In this document: piece by piece, positions 6,961 through 10,396 of the stretch | Position numbering within the stretch: the stretch's first letter is position 1 | How the letters are laid out: the number at the start of each line of letters is the position of its first letter | Assembly (NCBI GenBank): GCA_937890135.1 | Contig: CALBYC010000125.1 | Coordinates: 1 to 10,396 of the forward strand | Direction: 5' to 3' | Origin: an uncultured Parabacteroides sp. | Lineage (GTDB): Bacteria; Bacteroidota; Bacteroidia; Bacteroidales; Tannerellaceae | Length of the DNA stretch: 10,396 nt | Position numbers and translations under genes: made by a program | Notes under the pieces: model-generated | Seen by the model: only the letters and a program-made list of their open reading frames with translations | Databases searched by the model: none | Told to the model about the DNA's origin: nothing

Positions 6961-8811
6961 ATGAGCAAAATCAAAAATCATGAAGAACGCTCGGAAACGG
7001 CCATTATCGTAGTTTCAACAGTGAGCTTGCCTATGGCAAGAGTTATTAAAAATGAGATAAAGGATGCAATAATCTATACCAAAGAAAAAATTAGGGATTG
7101 CACGGCTGTCCCTAATTTTCATACTTTGGTAGAAGAGAATTTCCAAAAGTGGAAGCAACTTATCTTTTTTGGAGCTACCGGAATATGTGTGCGTATGATT
7201 GCTCCATGTCTCAAGAGCAAGCATGAAGATCCCGCTGTCGTTTGTGTGAATAGCAATGGACTTTATGCGATTCCGATAGTTTCTGGTCACATAGGTGGGG
7301 CCAATGAGTTGGCGAAGTCCGTTGCACGTATGTTGGGGGCTGAAGCCATAATCACGACACAAAGTGACAACGAAGGCTTATGGGCATTGGACACCTTTAC
7401 GGAAAAATTCGGGTGGAAATCAAAAGAATTTAACTGCAACATGAATGAGTTCATAGCGGCTTTTGTCAGACGGGTTCCAACTGCGTTGGTCTTAGAGTCA
7501 AAGGATGAGGGTACAAACTATATGGAAAAAACTCTTCCTGATTTTGTGACGTGCTTCTATGGTCTTTCTGAAGTCCCGCTTTCGGCTTTTGAGTTGCTGA
7601 TTATTGTTTCTCCTTATGAACACAAATATGCTGATATCAAGTGCCCGTTCATTATATTTCGTCCAAAGGCGTTTTCATTAGGCATCGGATGCCGTAAGCA
7701 ATGTGATCCTGAAGGTGTGGGGCGTTATATCTCGGAAAAAATGAAGGAAGCGTATTTGTCCAGTGATTCAGTCGCGCATATCTGCACTATTGATATGAAG
7801 AAAGATGAGCCTTTGATTAAAGAGTTGGCTGAATATTTTAATGCGGATGTCCGAGTATATACAGCTGAAGAATTGAAGGAAATTGAAGTGCCAAATCCAT
7901 CCGAAAAGGCATTTGAAGTGACAGGTGTTTATAGTGTGGCAGAAAGTTGTGCGTTGAAAAGTAGCAAGAACATGTTTTTACTAATTGATAAACAAAAAGG
8001 GCACATACATGAAGGGGCTGATTTTACTTTTGCCGTTGCTTTTGATTCTTTATCCCAAAGATGCTCGATGATTGAAATCGTAGGCGCAGGTCCCGGGAAT
8101 CCGGAATTGATATCGGTACGAGGCAAGGAACTGCTCCAGCAGGCAGACTTGATTTTGTATGCAGGCAGTTTGGTACCCGAACAACTTACTTACTATGCGA
8201 AACCCGGAGCTGTCGTTCGTAGCTCTGCAGGAATGGATTTGGAAGAACAAATCGAGTTGATGAAATCTTTTTATGACAGGGATTTGTCCGTAGTTCGTCT
8301 TCATACTGGAGATCCTTGCCTTTTCGGTGCGATAGAAGAGCAAATGGCATACTTCGACAGGTATGGGATGGATTATCGTATAACTCCGGGCATTTCTGCA
8401 TTTCAGGCCGCCGCCGCTGTACTTCGCTCGCAGTTTACTATTCCTGAGAAAGTGCAGACAATTATTTTGACACGAGGAAAGGGGCGTACGCCAATGCCTG
8501 ATAGAGAGGCTTTACATAAATTGGCAGAGTCTCAGAGTACAATGTGCATATATTTAAGCGCAAATATTGTAGAAGATGTGCAGAAAGAATTGTTGATGTC
8601 TTATCCTCCTACAACTCCGGTTGCTGTATGTTACAAATTGACCTGGAAGGAACAACGTATTTTCCGTGGGCAATTGAAGGATTTGGCTAAAATTGTAAGA
8701 GATAATTCTCTGACATTGACGACATTGTTAGTAGTGGGGGAGGCTATAGGCAATCGTGATGGTCTTTCTCGTTTATATTCAAGTGATTTTAAACATTTAT
8801 TCCGGGATTAA
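6961..8811 (+). CDS. cbiG-cbiF: Fused CbiG-CbiF (CbiG-CobM): cobalt-precorrin-5A hydrolase and cobalt-precorrin-4 C11-methyltransferase
   Basis: This 616-residue bifunctional enzyme covers two consecutive steps. Residues 1-369 are CbiG, which opens the delta-lactone of cobalt-precorrin-5A and releases the two-carbon fragment as acetaldehyde. Motifs are GATGICVRMIAP (71-82), VSGHIGGANELA (107-118) followed by AIITTQSD, the C-terminal-domain motif LGIGCRKQC (240-248), and VAESCAL. Residues 370-616 are CbiF/CobM, which methylates C11. Its start is marked by an internal Met (370), then IEIVGAGPGNPELIS, LYAGSLVPE, RLHTGDPCLFGAIEEQ (446-461), TPGISAFQAAAA and LTRGKGRTP. CbiF acts just before CbiG in the pathway although it lies second in the protein. 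CbiG is characteristic of the oxygen-independent, early-cobalt route, so this gene fixes the pathway type. The ATG is two bases after the preceding stop, and the stop overlaps the ATG of the next gene (TAATG at 8809-8813). Confidence 0.95.
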   Translation: MSKIKNHEERSETAIIVVSTVSLPMARVIKNEIKDAIIYTKEKIRDCTAVPNFHTLVEENFQKWKQLIFFGATGICVRMIAPCLKSKHEDPAVVCVNSNGLYAIPIVSGHIGGANELAKSVARMLGAEAIITTQSDNEGLWALDTFTEKFGWKSKEFNCNMNEFIAAFVRRVPTALVLESKDEGTNYMEKTLPDFVTCFYGLSEVPLSAFELLIIVSPYEHKYADIKCPFIIFRPKAFSLGIGCRKQCDPEGVGRYISEKMKEAYLSSDSVAHICTIDMKKDEPLIKELAEYFNADVRVYTAEELKEIEVPNPSEKAFEVTGVYSVAESCALKSSKNMFLLIDKQKGHIHEGADFTFAVAFDSLSQRCSMIEIVGAGPGNPELISVRGKELLQQADLILYAGSLVPEQLTYYAKPGAVVRSSAGMDLEEQIELMKSFYDRDLSVVRLHTGDPCLFGAIEEQMAYFDRYGMDYRITPGISAFQAAAAVLRSQFTIPEKVQTIILTRGKGRTPMPDREALHKLAESQSTMCIYLSANIVEDVQKELLMSYPPTTPVAVCYKLTWKEQRIFRGQLKDLAKIVRDNSLTLTTLLVVGEAIGNRDGLSRLYSSDFKHLFRD

Positions 8812-10396
8812 TGATACTGGTTTTTGGGGGAACAACTGAAGGAAGAGCCTGCGTTAAGACATTGGACGAGGCAGGCTCGCCTTTTTTCTATTCTACCAGA
8901 GGTAATGAGCAACAAATAGAATCCAAGTTTGGTGAACGTTTGACTGGTGCGATGGATAGGGACGTTATGTTATCTTTTTGTCGTCAAAACCGGATACGTT
9001 TGTTAGTGGACGCTGCACATCCTTTTGCTTCGCAATTACGTCAAACCATTGTTTATGTGTCCAAGGTCTTGCGTGTTCCTGTCATACGGTACGAGCGGGT
9101 CTATCCGCAATTAAATGCCAGGGATGTCCGTTGCTCATCTTTTCAAGATGCCATAGAAAAACTGAAACAGGCAAATGTTGCGTGTTTGTTGGCATTGACG
9201 GGTGTCCAAACTATCAGGAAGATGAAAGACTACTGGGAAAAACATCGGTGCTTTTTTCGCATATTGGACCGGCCTGCCTCGTATGCTTTGGCGGAGTCAT
9301 TGGGTTTCCCTCATGGCCGGTTACTTGACTATGATGCATCACATCCGGTAGAAACTTTGATAAATCAAGTAAATGCAGATGCTGTACTTACCAAGGAAAG
9401 CGGGGTGTCTGGCGGGTTTGTAGAGAAAGAGGCTGCTTGCCTTAAAGCGGGTATCCCGTTGTATGTTATTTGCCGCCCGCCTTTGCCGGAAAGTTTTCAT
9501 GTTGTAACGGGCAAGTACGGGCTTCGTCGAGCCGTGGAGCGGTATCTCCCTTCTTTTTATCCATTGCATAGTGGATTTACGACGGGATCTTGTGCGGCAG
9601 TTGCTTCCAAAGCGGCTTTAATGGCATTATTAGGTAAAGAAATCCCCCCTGAAATCAAGTTCATGCTTCCTGATGGTGAAGAAATGTCCATGCCTGTGGA
9701 TCGAGCCTATTTTGATAATGGTTATGGGGTTGCGATGGTTACGAAAGAGGCGGGTGATGACCCTGATATAACGGATGGGCATTTGGTAGTTGCCAAAGTC
9801 GGTTACTCCCCAAATGGTGGAATCCGGTTCATGCCTGGCATGGGTGTCGGCAAGGTTACTTTGCCTGGTTTGGGCTTGAATGTGGGCGATGTGGCAATTA
9901 ATAAGGTTCCTCGGGAGATGATTCAACGAGAATTGAAATCAATTTATACAGGAGGCCTCAACGTGGAAATATCCGTACCGGATGGAGAACAATTGGCAAA
10001 GAATACGTTCAACCCTCGTTTAGGCATCGAAGGCGGGATTTCAATCATTGGCACATCGGGCATTGTTACTCCTTTTTCTGCTGCCGCTTTTGTGGAGGCT
10101 ATTAAACGGGAAATGGAAGTTGCGGTCGCTTTGAACATTCAGCATATAGTCTTGAATTCAGGTGCGAAAAGTGAGAAATACATCAAACAGCTTTATCCGG
10201 ATTTGCCTCAACAGGCATTCATCCATTTCGGTAATTATATCGGGGATTCATTGCGAATAGCGGATGAATTGGACGTGAAAAACGTGACGTTGGGTATTAT
10301 GCTTGGTAAAGCTGTAAAGTTGGCAGCCGGGAATTTAGATACGCATAGCAAAAAGGTAACACTTGATAAAAATTTCTTGCTTGGTCTGGCAATGGC
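8811..10396 (+). CDS. cbiJ-cbiD: Fused CbiJ-CbiD: cobalt-precorrin-6A reductase and cobalt-precorrin-5B C1-methyltransferase (3' end outside window)
   Basis: An open frame runs without a stop from ATG 8811 through the right edge (528 full codons). Residues 1 to about 250 are CbiJ/CobK, which reduces the macrocycle with NAD(P)H: VFGGTTEGR at the N-terminus, VDAAHPFA (66-73), ILDRPASYALAE, then TKESGVSGGFVEKEA (194-208) and ICRPPLP. From about 253 the frame continues into CbiD, the SAM-dependent C1-methyltransferase of the early-cobalt pathway: SGFTTGSCAA (254-263), GEEMSMPV, EAGDDPDITDG, FNPRLGIEGGISIIGTSGI, and LGKAVKLAAGNLDTH ending at H512. CbiD alone is roughly 350-370 residues, so about 90-100 residues lie beyond the window. 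The two enzymes act in succession, CbiD then CbiJ, in the reverse of their order in the protein. The start overlaps the previous stop by one base, indicating coupled translation. Both domain calls are strong; the true C-terminus, or a further fused domain, cannot be seen. Confidence 0.93.
   Translation, partial: MILVFGGTTEGRACVKTLDEAGSPFFYSTRGNEQQIESKFGERLTGAMDRDVMLSFCRQNRIRLLVDAAHPFASQLRQTIVYVSKVLRVPVIRYERVYPQLNARDVRCSSFQDAIEKLKQANVACLLALTGVQTIRKMKDYWEKHRCFFRILDRPASYALAESLGFPHGRLLDYDASHPVETLINQVNADAVLTKESGVSGGFVEKEAACLKAGIPLYVICRPPLPESFHVVTGKYGLRRAVERYLPSFYPLHSGFTTGSCAAVASKAALMALLGKEIPPEIKFMLPDGEEMSMPVDRAYFDNGYGVAMVTKEAGDDPDITDGHLVVAKVGYSPNGGIRFMPGMGVGKVTLPGLGLNVGDVAINKVPREMIQRELKSIYTGGLNVEISVPDGEQLAKNTFNPRLGIEGGISIIGTSGIVTPFSAAAFVEAIKREMEVAVALNIQHIVLNSGAKSEKYIKQLYPDLPQQAFIHFGNYIGDSLRIADELDVKNVTLGIMLGKAVKLAAGNLDTHSKKVTLDKNFLLGLAM

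Noticed and set aside
8060..8070. Internal ATG at 8068 as the start of a separate cbiF gene
   Set aside because: There is no stop between the CbiG and CbiF parts; the frame is continuous, so it is best read as a fusion, though internal initiation cannot be excluded.
8978..9328. 116-codon plus-strand open frame
   Set aside because: It lies in another frame inside the CbiJ half of the CbiJ-CbiD gene, whose frame carries all the conserved motifs.

Overview
The window reads as a dense, one-strand chromosomal segment of a member of the Bacteroidales. This rests on protein style, moderate GC, near absence of strong Shine-Dalgarno sequences, a recJ-recQ pair, and serial two-enzyme fusions in the cobalamin genes. 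Genus and species cannot be fixed from sequence alone. There are no RNA genes, mobile elements, repeats or CRISPR arrays, and no gene-free stretch over 62 bases.

Layout: positions 1-485 are the 3' end of recJ (single-strand exonuclease), followed 14 bases later by recQ (500-2401), an unusual RecQ-family helicase with a long block between the helicase core and the zinc knuckle. A 62-base AT-rich gap (2402-2463) holds a perfect 7-bp dyad and a possible Bacteroidetes -7 promoter element. It separates the repair genes from a cobalamin (vitamin B12) operon that runs to the window edge: cbiA (2464-3777), a PduO-type corrinoid adenosyltransferase (3758-4339), a CbiH-CbiC fusion (4340-5752), a CbiE-CbiT fusion (5771-6958), a CbiG-CbiF fusion (6961-8811) and a CbiJ-CbiD fusion (8811 to beyond 10396, cut by the window).

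Together the six genes carry ten activities. Eight corrin-ring enzymes are packed into four bifunctional proteins, plus a,c-diamide synthesis and adenosylation. CbiG and CbiD point to the early-cobalt-insertion (oxygen-independent) route. From cobalt-factor III onward, ring contraction, all remaining methylations, decarboxylation, reduction, methyl migration, a,c-amidation and adenosylation are all present. The cobalt chelatase and the C20 methyltransferase (CbiL) are not in the window and most likely lie downstream. The genes are separated by 0-18 bases or overlap, which suggests one transcript and translational coupling.

The biology is largely recognisable. I do not see an undescribed system. 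The points most worth a second look are the run of fusions, especially CbiH-CbiC, which joins an early and a late step; the RecQ architecture; and the short regulatory gap without a recognisable cobalamin riboswitch.
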